A stretch of DNA of 64,000 bases, taken from the NCBI GenBank assembly GCA_027475525.1, contig JAMWFC010000088.1:694757-758756 (forward strand). The letters are read 5' to 3'. Under the pieces are notes generated by a model. It was not told the DNA's origin, did no database searches, and saw nothing but the letters and a program-made list of their open reading frames with translations. The translations under genes were made by a program, and so were the position numbers. Every line of letters starts with the position of its first letter. Position 1 is the stretch's first letter. This DNA comes from Macrolepiota albuminosa (lineage: Eukaryota; Basidiomycota; Agaricomycetes; Agaricales; Agaricaceae). Shown piece after piece: positions 1 to 11,332 of this stretch.

Positions 1-1534
1 TCAAAGAGTAAAAATCGATGGACTTCCTGGTAATGTGGTTCCAATTGTACGTACAAGCATGCATCTTAAGTGTAGACTCTCTAGCAACAACAGTGTGTCT
101 TTGTCTTGATCACAGGTAGAGATATTGGTAAACTATGCCATGACGGATTATGTGAGTCAAGAAAAAACTAGACCTTACAATCCAGTAGACTTAACTAAGT
201 GTCAATCGCACTAAGCCTACTATACTCCACTATCCCGCAGTGCTACGGCTGCAAGAACACTCATCATCTGAGGGTTTGATGCTAACAAAATACAAGGCAA
301 AGCGAGTGGCGCATTGCACAGGAAATTTTGTGACTTGGAACTGCTTAATGAAATAACCAAACACAGATATATGAACCAGCTCTCTAAAGGTTTTGTCAAT
401 TCACTAAGACAATCTGATCTGATTTATTCATTTAGACAATGCAAACAAAAAGGTTACATGCCCCCTAAACTTCATATGGCCTTACAGTGGAGTGACAAGG
501 ACTCTTACGATGACACATCATTCCTGGACATCAAATGGCAGTTTGCTAGTGAAGATAAACCTATTAAGCTACTGCAGTCCCCTAAAAGCAGATTTATTCC
601 AGCTGAGAGAACTCAGCCCATAGTGCATACTCAATTAATACCCAAAACAAACCGACACCACAACAATGGTTCGCCCAATTTGAAAAATTCTAAACATATT
701 ATAAGCGGTGAACAGGAATTAAATGTGGACAGATGTGGAGGACTGGTTGAAACTAAGTGGAATGCCAATAGTTGCGCATACAATGCGGTGATAACTATAT
801 TGTATAATATGTGGCAAGATGACATGTCACTATGGTCAATGAATTTCCGATCATTTGGGACATCGATTATGTGAAGCATGGAAAGCAGATTCTTATCAAT
901 GCACGAAAGTAAAATCACACTGGAGGATGCAAGAGAGGATTTGGGAAATTGTATGAACAATCGCAATCTGAGAAATTTTTTGTATGGTGAACTAACGAGT
1001 GTTCATGCTGTGATTGAAGAGTTACTTACATACAGGTAAAATGTATACACGTCATACATGCACTGTCCACATGGTCATGCAGTTAACAGAAGAGCTGTTA
1101 CATTGAATTCATGTCAGATTGCCATGCTAAATAATTCACAACCGTCAATACAACATTTCCTAAGAAGCATGGAATTTCTTACCGAATCTCGGTGCAGAAC
1201 ATGCATGTCTGAATTAGTTAGAATAATAAGAACCATATACACAACACCAATATTGTCGTTCGATGTGGCGTCGATCGACATTGCAATTAATAGATACATT
1301 GATGTGCCAGTTTATGGGTCGGGAGACAAGCGATATATCTTAAAAGGTGTCATATATTTCACAAATAATCATTTTACTTGTCGGTACGTAGATTCGTCCT
1401 TGAGGATATGGTTCCATGACGGTTTAATTACTAGTAGAAGGTTGATTGTTGAAGAAGGCAGTCTAGATACATTGGATACACGAGTATGTAGAGATAGTAA
1501 AGCAACAATAGTGTTATACATTAGAGTGGCATGA
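1..1534 (+). pseudogene. Decayed 3' end of Helitron-type helicase plus USP-like peptidase (left copy)
   Basis: This segment aligns base by base with 49743-51281 of the second, fuller copy. It holds the last PIF1-helicase motifs (the motif VI region near 225-240 still reads TALS-R-like with an intact CGC Arg codon) and then the cysteine-peptidase domain: Cys box NANSCAY near 765-785 and His box HFTCRYVD near 1370-1390. Several in-frame stops (for example TAA near 212, TGA near 872 and TAA near 1037) break the frame, so it cannot make a full protein. The 5' part lies outside the window. It shows that the helicase and peptidase were already one reading frame in the common ancestor of both copies. 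Confidence 0.8.
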
Positions 1535-2100
1535 TTGTATATTGCCGATGGGGAGTTGTTTAGTTTGAATCAAGTCTGTGTATTTAAGGCTATAGGTCAT
1601 ATTGTTCAAACGATCCCTTGCAAAATCAGGATAGTTCACGTGAATTTGGACACCGCAAGGTCATATGATCTTCAAAACTCATTGGCGGTTTGTACATCTG
1701 AATGCTGACATAATATGTTAAACGCACCCATAATGAATATTTGTTTATTTTTATCTATACTGTATTTTCCTTCACTATAGCTATCTAAGAACTAAGTAGT
1801 CTGTAAAGATGCTCTTCAGTATACTTATCAAGCAAACAAAGGTGCATGTTATATAAGCAGTTGGTGGAACAACCAGTTTACTTATATATTTTAGTTATTT
1901 ATTTATCTAATTTATTGTTGTTTAACTGATAAAAGGCCGGTTGGTCGTGCATTTGAACACTGACATAATATGTATTCACATGTTTTATAAATTAATAAAC
2001 AGTAAACAATAGTAAAATAAATAAATAAATAAGTATAAGTGAATCAATTGTCCCACCGAACGCTTATGTGTTATATGATTATGTTTAAAATTCAGGTAAT
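1535..2100 (+). repeat. Non-coding 3' tail of the left helicase copy, shared with 51360-51980
   Basis: The AT-rich tail after the peptidase stop matches the equivalent tail of the right copy, including a stretch beginning CTGACATAATAT and one reading CAAAGGTGCATGTTATATAAG. It contains two inverted occurrences (1843-1900 and 2030-2078) of a short motif, GTCCCACCGAACGCTTA, that recurs in both element copies. No gene is seen here. Confidence 0.6.
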
Positions 2101-2434
2101 GTGGAATTGGACATGTGGAATGGCGGAAGGATCATGACATGGTATCATGTGCCCAGACCAATAATTAATGAATAATATATATATATATATAAGTGAAACC
2201 GAATGCTTACACAACATTTATTAGTTATTTATTTGTTAGTTATTTATTTATTTATTTTTGTTATTTTAAAAATTCTTTATTTTAAATACAATGAAGATAC
2301 ATGTATGTCAATAGATGAATACAATGCGTATTTACTACAATAAGATGTGAACATACAATGTGTTGATACTACAATAACATATGCGAATTATCTGTGAAAT
2401 TATAAGGCTCAATACACATTAAAATTAAACTCAC

Positions 2435-3090
2435 TCACATAGAAAATACATACGGAATACATACGTTCTGCTCATGTGAGCTCTGCAATGTGCCCACACT
2501 AATAAAATTAGACGATGAAATACTGGAACACAGAATACTCACAATTCCTCTCGAAGCGGTGTTGAAAATGTGATGACGAGTTACGCTAGCCGGAACAATG
2601 TGCGTTACTGTTATGCCCTGAGCCGTCCAGCTGTACAATGAACCGGAATACGAATAAGTGTATGCTTCGTCTAATTGTTGATCATCATTGTTCAGGTATA
2701 GGTGAAAAGCTGCAACGAGATGACATTCTTGGTTGAATCCCTTTAACGTGAGATGTCGCACATTACGGTCTTTATGAGCATAAGAGCTGTCGTTAATATA
2801 TAAATTCAACATTAGAAAACTGCCTATACATGCTAAAATGTTCGTAAAAACTCACCAGAACACTAGATCAGCAACGTTCACCCATGTCAATACATCGAAG
2901 CACCGACTGGATACTGTAGACAAAGCAATGTCTGCTATTTCCCTCATCCATCTGCTGCTCGATGATGTGGCAGAAGTGCAGGGGTGCCAACACTGGATAC
3001 TAGCGATGGAAAGTGTGGACATGATGTTATGTGAGTGGAACAACAAGTGTAAATGTATATGAAGATATATTGAGAGGACACATTGACAGC
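2435..3090 (-). pseudogene. Accessory two-exon gene, inverted copy
   Basis: The function is not recognised. Exon 1 (about 3090-2852) encodes a product ending in NVADLVFW, followed by a GTGAGTTTTT donor. After a short intron, exon 2 (about 2815-2435) encodes a strand-rich domain with RHLTLKGF, LVAAFHLYL and SYSGSLYSWTAQGITVTHI. The same exon pair and the same donor recur at 4970-5460 and 52906-53461. A second donor-like GTGAG near 2545, after RGI, may open a further intron in all copies. Three copies with a conserved exon structure suggest a real protein, but this copy sits in a decayed element. Confidence 0.5.
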
Positions 3091-3337
3091 ATACATTTGT
3101 TGTGTAAACGAGTGAGATCACACTAACTATATGTTTTAATGATAACTCAACATAGTGGTCGGTTTATCACTTTCGGGTATTGTAGGTCATCCCGTTGGTA
3201 TATGAGTAACATGTCATATTTTTCATAGATGTTCGTGCATAAATGTTTGGTTTTGACTCACATGAATCCATAGATTGAGCAGACTGACGTGCTTTCTGTA
3301 CTGTATTACTTGATATAATTTTACTCATCGGAGCGTT

Positions 3338-3670
3338 CTAGCCATGATTAAGTAATAAGCAACAAGTCAATATACAGTGATGGTATTTGCTTCTGTCAAG
3401 TGTCCATTGAGCAAGTCCACAGCAACATAGAATGTGAGTACAAGTACAATCAAGCAATGGTGATAATGCATTTTCCAGAGCATCCAATAGCGTTTTATAA
3501 GAGAAAGCTAGATGTAGCATAGCAGGTATAAGAAACCACTGAAAGGAAACAACAGACTGAAAGACATAGAAAAGTGGAGAGCACCTCAGGGGAAGAAGAG
3601 TTGAAGGATTACGTACGTACTTTAATATATAAGCAACAAAATAATAATATATAACATCAAATATATACAT
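3338..3670 (-). pseudogene. Upstream coding-like segment of accessory module, inverted copy
   Basis: This 110-codon open segment on the minus strand contains YVRNPSTLLP, FYVFQSVVSFQWFLIPAML and LLDALENALSPLL. The plus-strand segments at 52290-52582 and 4389-4583 encode diverged versions. The product is hydrophobic and Cys-rich and matches no family I know. It may be an upstream exon of the accessory gene or a separate small gene. Confidence 0.35.
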
Positions 3671-4388
3671 ATCACAAGTCGTTTCAAATTACCGTAAATT
3701 TGTATCTTTATTTTTATATTTTTTTTTAAAAAAAAAAAAACTACAAATTTGTTTTTCATGCTTTTAAAAGTAGAAACAGTTTTTTCTTGTTGGATAACTT
3801 TATATGAAGTGGCATGACAATGAGTAAATGTATGAATGTGTGCTTGTTACGTACTCTCTGAACAATCATTCAACCAAACAGTTACATAATACAGAGTCAC
3901 GTTTATGAACTACTATTTAGTCCTTTTATAATTCAATAATTATTAAAAATCATGACACAATAAATAAATACATATAATTAAACCAATCGTCCCACCAAAC
4001 AATTACATAATATACACAAAAACAGGTAATGTGGACGGTTGCAAAATTGGTCATGTGAGCCTACAGGGGACATCAGGTGTCCAAACTCATGCTTACCGAA
4101 TAAATAGCCTGATGACTTATTACATGTGAGTCTATACATCACCATTTGGTTGGCTGATTGATAGGAAAGTGCACAGTAAACCTATAGATTTATCTGGTGG
4201 TATGCTACCTCCTAAAGATCTAGACAACAGAATATTAACAGTACAAATATGTAGTATACCTTATGCGATGCATGTCTATTTGACATTATGTATGAATATT
4301 GTGTTGTTTGTCACATAATGAACATATATAATCATATCACTTTATTCCGCTCTCTTCATGTTCTTACTATTTTTTCTATGCCTTTTAT

Positions 4389-5614
4389 ATGTTGCTCCTC
4401 CTGTTGTCTGTTTACTTTCTGTGGGTTTTTTATACCGGATGTCTTGCATCTAGCTTCCTAATAGGATATGCTATTGTACATTCTGGAAAATGTGTTATCT
4501 TGCTTGAATGGATTGGCTGGCATTCTATGATGTTGTATACTTGCTCAACAGACAGCTGCCAGAGGCAAACACCGTCTCTATAGATCCACTTGTTACTTAT
4601 TGTTCCCTCCAGATCGGAATAATACGGTGGGTAAAAGAAAAAAATAAAAATAAAATAAAATAAAAACACCCCCCTCCTCCAGTAAATCAATACAGTGCAA
4701 GGAGATATTCAGTCTGTCCGACTTTTGGATTTATGCTGGTTGAAACGAAACTCTTTTGCGTGAGCCTCTATGAAAAATGCCTTGTGTTACTTGAACAACG
4801 ATGCGACGAACTATGATACACTGAATGATAAGACAGCCAAGTTATTGAGTTATCCATAAAGTATGTCTTTAATGGTAAATCTCTCACTCACGCGACATCT
4901 GCACCCTGTAAATGTTTCCTCTTGTTATTCCTCTGCATACATGTACACTTATTATTCTAAACACATAACCCAATGACCGCATTACCATTTGATAGTATTC
5001 GGTGCTGGCACCCATGCACATCCACCATATTGTTGCATGGCATTCGGATGAGGGAAACAGTGGATATTGGATTGGCTACAGTTACCGAGCGGTACTTCGA
5101 CGTCCTGACACATGCTAGCATAGTTGACCTAGTGTTCTGGTGAGTTTTCATGTACGCTTTAGCGTGTACAGGCAATTTTATGATGACAAACTTTTATATT
5201 TATGCCAGTTCTTATACTCATAGAGACCGGAACACTAGACATCTCACTATAAAGGGATTCGATCGGAATAAACGACTAGTAGCCGCTTTTCACGTATATC
5301 CAGGCGACAACAAGCAGCAATTAGACAAGGCATTTACTTATTCAGTTTCGGGTGCTTCATACAGCTGGACGGCTCGCTGTATTACAGTCAATCACACCGT
5401 TCTGATTCAATTGACTTGACATCATATGTTCAACAATGTGTCGAGAGAGATTGTGAGTCTTATGTCTAATCTTGTATTCATTCATAGACTGATTATATTA
5501 GTGTGGGCACATTACAGACATCGCACAATAGTGACATATCTAGTCCGGTCGTATCGTGTATGTAAGTCAGCTTCATATGTACCGTTTATCAAGCCTTACA
5601 TATTGTCCAGGTAA
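4389..5614 (+). pseudogene. Accessory module, direct copy, decayed
   Basis: This is the third copy of the accessory module. Its first part (4389-4583) resembles 52334-52582. Exon 1 of the two-exon gene is at about 4970-5141, ending before GTGAGTTTTCATG. Exon 2 is at about 5173-5460, with RHLTIKGFD, LVAAFHVYP and SYSWTARCITVNHTV. Stops and indels interrupt it, and no continuous frame spans the exons. A downstream open stretch (5426-5614) follows another GTGAGT donor, as in the other copies. The retrotransposon at 5647 interrupts the sequence directly downstream. Confidence 0.45.
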
Positions 5615-5646
5615 CTTGCATATTTTATCATAATTTAATATACTGT

Positions 5647-6193
5647 TCGGCGTAAAAGCGAGTACCAAAGGTGACGAGCGTTTTCGGAGGCCTCTGCGTG
5701 ACAGTGAGTCCTTCCGCTCTCACCCGCAATCTCCACTCCTTGATCGTGAGCCGACATCGGCATGGCGCCAGGGTCTGGCAGTTGCCGTGCTGAAGTCAGT
5801 AAGGCGTAACGGTCTCAGACATCCTGGGTGGCTCTTTCTCCTGTCCTCCTCCTTCCTCGCAAGCCGCCCAGGTGAGCGCACCTCCGCTCTCTCACTATTG
5901 TTGGGTCTCACCATGAGCTCTGCTCGCCATCATAGCCATCTCGCATATATTACTATTTTCTCTAATCTTGGCTCGCTCCGTACATTTGTGGTGAGACCCA
6001 CTCCAGAGCCACCCAGTGAGCATAGCTCACTTTTCTCTTCAGATATTTCGACTCCAGTTTATTTCGAGTTGTCATTCCACTTCAGTGTCGAAATATCAAA
6101 GTAAGTACGCGAAAGGAAGGTCGCGTCAACCCCTCTGCTCACAGTTCCCATATCAGTATTTTATTAGTGTACTTCTAGTTCTTTCTCGTCAAC
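5647..6193 (+). repeat. A1 split direct repeat of the YR retroelement
   Basis: This is an about 547-bp repeat, from TCGGCGTAAAAGCGAGTACC to CTAGTTCTTTCTCGTCAAC, repeated at 10682-11306. The few differences are mainly C/T at CpG. It precedes the gag start and presumably carries the promoter. Confidence 0.85.
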
Positions 6194-6226
6194 TTTTACT
6201 CGTTGCCCTCGTCATCTAAATCATCT

Positions 6227-7621
6227 ATGTCCTCTGAAAATGCTCGGATTTGTGATTGTGAGACCTGCATTCAGCCTGCTTTTCAAGCCAATGAATCTCG
6301 CTCCGTGCTTCAAGAACTTGAATCAGTCAGGGCTAGATCTGACAAAGGTCAAAAGCTTGTTGATGAGACAGTGGAAGGCTTGCATTCCCTCGCAGACCTC
6401 GTGCTTTCGCTCCAGGCTTCAGGTTTCAGACCTGATGAAGCCCAGGACTTTGTTGATGCTGCTCATCATCGACTTGAAATACGTCACGCTAAAACTAGAG
6501 CTCCACCTAGTCCGTCTCGACCGAGCACTCCGCTGGTACCCCCTGATCTGTCAACAAGCCAACCTGGCGCTGAACAGAGTGCCACGCTATCAGACCCTAG
6601 CGCCGAGCATCCAGCGGCGTCATCACATGCGCAAGCAATTGAGTCAGCAGCTTGGGCTGCCCTCCTCAACCAGGTGGAAGTGTCTACCAAAGATCCTAAA
6701 ACGATCTTGCCCGTTCAAGCTGCAGGCAATCTCAATCCATCGTTGGGATGCAAGGATGTTCCTGACTCCTCGTCCATTCCTCCCACTCTTCTCGCTATCG
6801 CTCCCCACCTGGCTACTTTCCAGGATCATTCATCGGTCGATCCCCACTTGGCTAAGACTTGGGAACTCCGTCAAGAGTATGGGAAAGAGAGAGTCATTGA
6901 TTCCCTGGTCAATATGGCGCAACTTAGGAAGTTCAAGGACCCTATCTCGAGGTCAATCTGGAGACTGGTCATACTGGATCATTATGTCGATTTCGAGAAG
7001 TTGTACGCTACGCTTGACAAAGGCTACGATTATAACGACGAACCAAAAGAGCTGGTTGGAGGTTTCGTGATCATCAGGAAGGATCATGCAGCTGCGCGCC
7101 GCACGATATCTTCCGAGTCTGACTGGACTAGGGCGTTTGATGCATGGATGGCGGCAGTCTTGGCATTTTATCCGCATCGGGATGCAGAACTCGCGTCTTA
7201 TCGCAGTAGAATTGTCGACTACTTTCGTTCGGTGCCTGGGGCTGCCCCAATTGCAATCCGCTTTGACGCCAAGACGCGTGACAGATATGCGAGGAATTCT
7301 TTTCGACTCGATGACCAGCATGAACTACAGGTTCCATTCCTCTCTCAATTGCTTAGCGTATCAGCAGCTGCAGTACATTCTCTTGCTGGATCGAAGCGTG
7401 CTTTTACTACTTGCTTCACGCCGAATAAGAAGCGTGCTTCGACGATATGTCAGAATTGGAACATGGGATACTGTAATATTGAGCCGTGCCAGAATAACCG
7501 TAAACACAACATTTGCTGCGAATGTGGCGGTAAACACAGGGCAAAAGACAACGACGAATGCTTCAATAAACTCAGAACGAGACGCCAAGTTCACAGAGCA
7601 GCAGGCGGGAATGACGCGTGA
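6227..7621 (+). CDS. Gag-like nucleocapsid protein of the YR retroelement (ORF1)
   Basis: An open frame of about 464 codons starts at the first ATG (6227) after repeat A1. An upstream in-frame TTG is not a likely start. The N-terminal half is Ser/Pro-rich. The middle (roughly residues 210-400) is the conserved gag-like region of basidiomycete DIRS elements, with WRLVILDHYVDFEKLY and SDWTRAFDAWMAAV. The C-terminus has a Cys/His knuckle cluster of the form CxxWNxGxC...CxxCGGxH. It should bind and package element RNA in the cytoplasm. Its stop overlaps the start of the RT frame by a few bases (7611-7621), the usual compact arrangement. No internal stop is seen. Confidence 0.75.
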   Translation: MSSENARICDCETCIQPAFQANESRSVLQELESVRARSDKGQKLVDETVEGLHSLADLVLSLQASGFRPDEAQDFVDAAHHRLEIRHAKTRAPPSPSRPSTPLVPPDLSTSQPGAEQSATLSDPSAEHPAASSHAQAIESAAWAALLNQVEVSTKDPKTILPVQAAGNLNPSLGCKDVPDSSSIPPTLLAIAPHLATFQDHSSVDPHLAKTWELRQEYGKERVIDSLVNMAQLRKFKDPISRSIWRLVILDHYVDFEKLYATLDKGYDYNDEPKELVGGFVIIRKDHAAARRTISSESDWTRAFDAWMAAVLAFYPHRDAELASYRSRIVDYFRSVPGAAPIAIRFDAKTRDRYARNSFRLDDQHELQVPFLSQLLSVSAAAVHSLAGSKRAFTTCFTPNKKRASTICQNWNMGYCNIEPCQNNRKHNICCECGGKHRAKDNDECFNKLRTRRQVHRAAGGNDA

Positions 7622-9506
7622 AGTTGATGAGGCAATCAGAAGAGGCCCGAAGTCTCTTTTAACAGGCAATAAACGTTGCCTTGAAGTCTCGTCTAGCTTT
7701 CCTCCCCGTTTCCGTAGAGGTTTCGTATGGAACAGTTCGTCTTTAGTATCACCGATGTCGCCCTCAGCTCGAGAAACAGAAACAGCGGCTCCTTTACCAT
7801 CTCCACCTGCTCATTTGTTCTCCGATCCAAAGATTCAAGACACGTTAACAGCCATGAACAAATTTATTCGAGTCGAAACACCATTTAACGTAGACTCTTT
7901 CGAAGCTATGTTATGGGACCACCCTAACCAGCCTTTTGTCACCTCAGTTATGCGCGGTTTGAGAGAAGGGTTCTGGCCCTTTGATGGAGGTGATTGGGAC
8001 ACTTTTGATACAGATCATCTAGAAAATTATGCTACAGAAGAGCCCGACCTTTGCGCTATCAGAGAATTCCAAAATAAAGAGATCGAGGCTGGAAGATGGT
8101 CTGATCCTATCGATATAGACACTCTCCTTCCCGGAATGAAGGCGTCTCCTTTGTTCGTCGTCTGGCAAAAAGGAAAGGCCAGAGTGATAACTGATCACAC
8201 AGCCTCCGGTCTTAACGACGGTATTCCTAGGGCTGATGCTAAGGTAAAATATGATGATATGAGAACTTTTGGACAGGCTTTGTACAATGCTAAACGTCAA
8301 AATCCCTCTACCACATTGATTACTTAGAAATCTGATGTTTCCAGTGCCTTCCTCAATCTACCGGCCCATCCTCTGTGGCAACTGAGACAGTTGGTCAAGG
8401 TCGATGGAACGTGGCGTATAGTGCATCGTCTTGTTTTCAGAAATCGTGCTTCACCTCGCTGTTGGTGTGCTATTGCAGGCCTCATGTGTTGGTTAGGTGT
8501 GGTCAAGCTAGACATGCCAGATCTTCATGACTTCATGGACAACTTTTTCTCATAGGACAAGGCTTCCGACTTCGTTGCGTTCAAAGGAAGACTTAGACCT
8601 AGGCATCAGGCCCAGTTGCTGATCTTGTGGGATTCCATCGGTTGCCCTTGGGACGAAAAGAAACAGGAATTCGGAGAGTGTTTGAAAATCATTGGTTTTT
8701 GGGTAGACATCAATTGAGGTACCATCTCCCTTACCAGGGAATCGATCGATGACATCGTAACCAAGATAAATGAGTTTGTCAATACACCAAACCGACGCCC
8801 TTCTCTTCGCACCTGGCAGCGTCTAGCTGGCCATCTCAATTGGCTCCTTAACGTCTTGCCGTGGGGACGCCCAGGACTGTCTTCTATCTACCGTAAAATT
8901 GCAGGCAAGTCGACCATGCACGCTGGAGTATTTTTGAATCGGGAGGTGGTAGATGACATGAATTGGCTGTTGAAAGTTCTGCCGTCAGCTATTGGTATTA
9001 AATTTCTGGAAACCACTCACTGGGACGATTCGTCAGCTGATTTTGTCTTATGGACTGACGCAAGTTTAAAGCTTGCATTGGCATTTGTCTTTGCTGGTTC
9101 TGGGTTTGTATATCAGTTAAATCCTGACCCATCGAAACCTAAGGTCGACATCTTTTTCCTTGAATTACTCGCCATCCTTTCGGCCATCCATCATGTTGCT
9201 TTGTTTGACCACCCTCCAAAAAGACTTCTTGTCTTCACAGACAGTCTCGACTCAGTAGCCGTTTTTAATTCTCTCGGCGCATCGGAAGATATGCATAATG
9301 CCATTCTGAAGGCGGCTGCAGGAATCATCATTCAAACAGGAATCGACTTACGTGTTCGCCACATAGCAGGTAAGGAGAACATCAGAGCCGACCTTCTTTC
9401 TCGACTTCTCTTTGACGACTTTCATCGTCAATTCCCTGCTGACCGCGTCTTCGATTTTGAGCCCCCCAGAGACTCACTTCCGGCGCGATGGAACAAGTCC
9501 TTTTAG
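7611..9506 (+). pseudogene. Reverse transcriptase-RNase H of the YR retroelement, with three stops
   Basis: One frame runs from the ATG at 7611 to 9506, broken by TAG at 8325, TAG at 8553 and TGA at 8715. RT landmarks are VITDHTASGLNDG, KSDVSSAFLNLPAHP right after the first stop, and LHDFMDNFF where a YVDDxF catalytic box is expected, so one catalytic Asp appears replaced. The C-terminal part is an RNase H domain with TDAS, FLELLAI, FTDSLDSV and NIRADLLSR carrying the expected D-E-D-D acidic residues. The family copies element RNA into DNA. Because of the stops and the altered DD box this copy should be dead. It overlaps the recombinase ORF by 19 bp. Confidence 0.85.
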
Positions 9507-10492
9507 GTGCCCTTGGCGGTTCGTCCAATCGGACGATCCGCCAACCAATGTCCAACTCCGATCTCGAAGCTTGGACTCTGCGCGTGCAATCTGAAGCAAT
9601 TGAAAAATCAACAGCATCTTGTTACGCTACCGGGGCGCGTGATTATATTAGCTTCTGTTCTTCTCATGGCCTATCCCTTGATCCCACTCCACAGACTTTA
9701 TCTAAGTACATTGCCTTCACCTCTAGATTCATTGCTTCCGGACCGAAATATCTTTCTGGTGCCGGGCATTTCCTTCGTAGTATCTATCCAGATTTTGACA
9801 TAAACAGGGCGCACCCGCTCGTCAAGGCAGCAATCAAAGGCTCTAAGAAAATTCGAGCTGACCCAATACATCGGAAACTTCCCCTGCGTCTTTCACATCT
9901 TCGCAGCTTCGTGACGAGAGCCACGCAAACTAATGACTATGACGATCTATTGTTCGCGACACTGATGTCATGTGCCTTCTATGGATGTCATCGGTCCAGA
10001 GAGCTCGTTTCCAAGTCGAAATCTACGTTCGACTGGAGAAAGATTATAAAACGCTCCTCTCTCCACTTTCCACAAGGTTACGCATCTTACGACCTCCCTT
10101 ATCATAAAACCGATCGCTTTTATACGGGTTCTCAAGTACTATTTGCGCATCACGAAATCGCTGATCCTGTTACTCTTCTTCGACAATACACGCATCGACG
10201 CGATCATATACATGGAGCCAAATATGCTCTCTTCCTGCGTCGTGATGGATCAATTCCGACCAGGGCATGGTTCGATTCGCTACTCTTTTCCTTCCTTGAT
10301 AAAACTTATGGCGGCCATTCTGCAAGGGCAGGGGGTGCCACCTACTATGCTTCTTTAGGTCTCTCAGAAGATGTCATAATGGCCATAGGTCGATGGACGT
10401 CTCAGGCCTGGAGGACCTATCTCAGAGACAACCCTACTGTACAAGCGGAGCTTCAGCTTGCTATTTTACGCCTCAGGCGTGGGCGTTCGTAA
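9488..10492 (+). CDS. Tyrosine recombinase of the DIRS/Ngaro retroelement
   Basis: This is an intact 334-codon ORF. It shows the fold landmarks of a phage-integrase-like tyrosine recombinase. A SAM-like N-terminal half is followed by the first catalytic Arg in CAFYGCHRSRE (about residue 165), then GGHSARAGGATYYASLGL carrying the H-x-x-R pair (about residue 278). GRWTSQAWRTYLR has Trp at the His/Trp position and the presumed nucleophile Tyr. In this family the enzyme integrates a circular DNA intermediate without target duplication. The start may be the ATG at 9488, which overlaps the RT frame, or the later ATG at 9548. It is the best preserved gene of the element. Confidence 0.85.
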   Translation: MEQVLLGALGGSSNRTIRQPMSNSDLEAWTLRVQSEAIEKSTASCYATGARDYISFCSSHGLSLDPTPQTLSKYIAFTSRFIASGPKYLSGAGHFLRSIYPDFDINRAHPLVKAAIKGSKKIRADPIHRKLPLRLSHLRSFVTRATQTNDYDDLLFATLMSCAFYGCHRSRELVSKSKSTFDWRKIIKRSSLHFPQGYASYDLPYHKTDRFYTGSQVLFAHHEIADPVTLLRQYTHRRDHIHGAKYALFLRRDGSIPTRAWFDSLLFSFLDKTYGGHSARAGGATYYASLGLSEDVIMAIGRWTSQAWRTYLRDNPTVQAELQLAILRLRRGRS

Positions 10493-10581
10493 CTCAAAAC
10501 TTCTTCTTTGCTTCCGCGGCTCAGCTCCCGCAACATCTTCTCACCACCTCCACCCCACCTCTCTCCAAAACAGCCTTTCTA

Positions 10582-10640
10582 TAGCCAGCTTGCACTTTCG
10601 CCTCTCCATCAATATACACGTGGTCACGCAATTGCGTGAC
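10582..10640 (+). repeat. B1 split direct repeat
   Basis: TAGCCAGCTTGCACTTTCGC and the following bases through TCACGCAATTG recur at 11333-11383 (B2), flanking repeat A2 as expected for a Ngaro-like element. Confidence 0.75.
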
Positions 10641-10681
10641 CGGTTTGGCGCTACTTTTTCCTATCCACGTTAGCTGCAGAG

Positions 10682-11306
10682 GTCGGCGTAAAAGCGAGTA
10701 CCAAAGGTGACGAGCGTTTTCGGAGGCCTCTGCGTGACAGTGAGTCCTTCCGCTCTCACCCGCAATCTCCACTCCTTGATCGTGAGCCGACATCGGCATG
10801 GCGCCAGGGTCTGGCAGTTGCCGTGCTGAAGTCAGTAAGGCGTAACGGTCTCAGACATCCTGGGTGGCTCTTTCTCCTGTCCTCCTCCTTCCTCGCAAGC
10901 CGCCCAGGTGAGCGCACCTCCGCTCTCTCACTATTGTTGGGTCTCACCACGAGCTCCGCTCGCCATCATAGCCATCTCGCATATATTACTATTTTCTCTA
11001 ATCTTGGCTCGCTCCGTACATTTGCGGTGAGACCCACTCCAGAGCCACCCAGTGAGCATAGCTCACTTTTCTCTTCAGATATTTCGACTCCAGTTTATTT
11101 CGGGTGAGACCCACTCCAGAGCCACCCAGTGAGCATAGCTCACTTTTCTCTTCAGATATTTCGACTCCAGTTTATTTCGAGTTGTCATTCCACTTCAGTG
11201 TTGAAATATCAAAGTAAGTACGCGAAAGGAAGGTCGCGTCGACCCCTCTGCTCACAGTTCCCATATCAGTATTTTATTAGTGTACTTCTAGTTCTTTCTC
11301 GTCAAC
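10682..11306 (+). repeat. A2 split direct repeat
   Basis: This is the second copy of A1. It is 77 bp longer because bases 11026-11102 are repeated directly at 11103-11179, a duplication of the kind seen at fourteen other places in this window. Confidence 0.85.
11026..11179. repeat. 77-bp two-copy tandem duplication (in A2)
   Basis: The copies start at 11026 and 11103. A1 has a single copy of this sequence, so the duplication is specific to A2 or to its assembly. Confidence 0.85.
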
Positions 11307-11332
11307 CCTCCCTCCTCACCCTGAATAATAGT

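Larger units (their letters stand above)
1843..4010. repeat. Dispersed short inverted motif around GTCCCACCGAACGCTTA
   Basis: A 20-40 bp motif with core GTCCCACCGAACGCTTA, followed by AT-rich sequence, recurs in both orientations at about 1843-1900 (plus), 2030-2078 (minus), 2190-2212 (partial), 3858-3895 and 3965-4005 (minus). On the right side it occurs at 51716-51780, 51915-51975, 52055-52090 and 53756-53815 (plus). It is always next to ATTTATTTATTTA-like runs. It could be the terminal repeat of a small MITE or an internal repeat of the large element. Confidence 0.5.
2400..5640. repeat. Large imperfect inverted repeat: accessory module in opposite orientations
   Basis: The stretch 4030-2400, read on the minus strand, and the stretch 4250-5640, read on the plus strand, are diverged copies of one module. 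The same module occurs once, on the plus strand, at 51900-53600 behind the second helicase. The two arms face outward from an AT-rich spacer around 4030-4250. The matches include the two-exon accessory gene (third copy at 52906-53461) and an upstream coding-like stretch containing LAxSYxxLLxALENA. The inversion is specific to the left element. Confidence 0.7.

Noticed and set aside
5647..11306. Ordinary LTR retrotransposon
   Set aside because: The terminal repeat is followed by a B repeat, there is a tyrosine recombinase and no integrase or aspartic protease; DIRS/Ngaro type fits.
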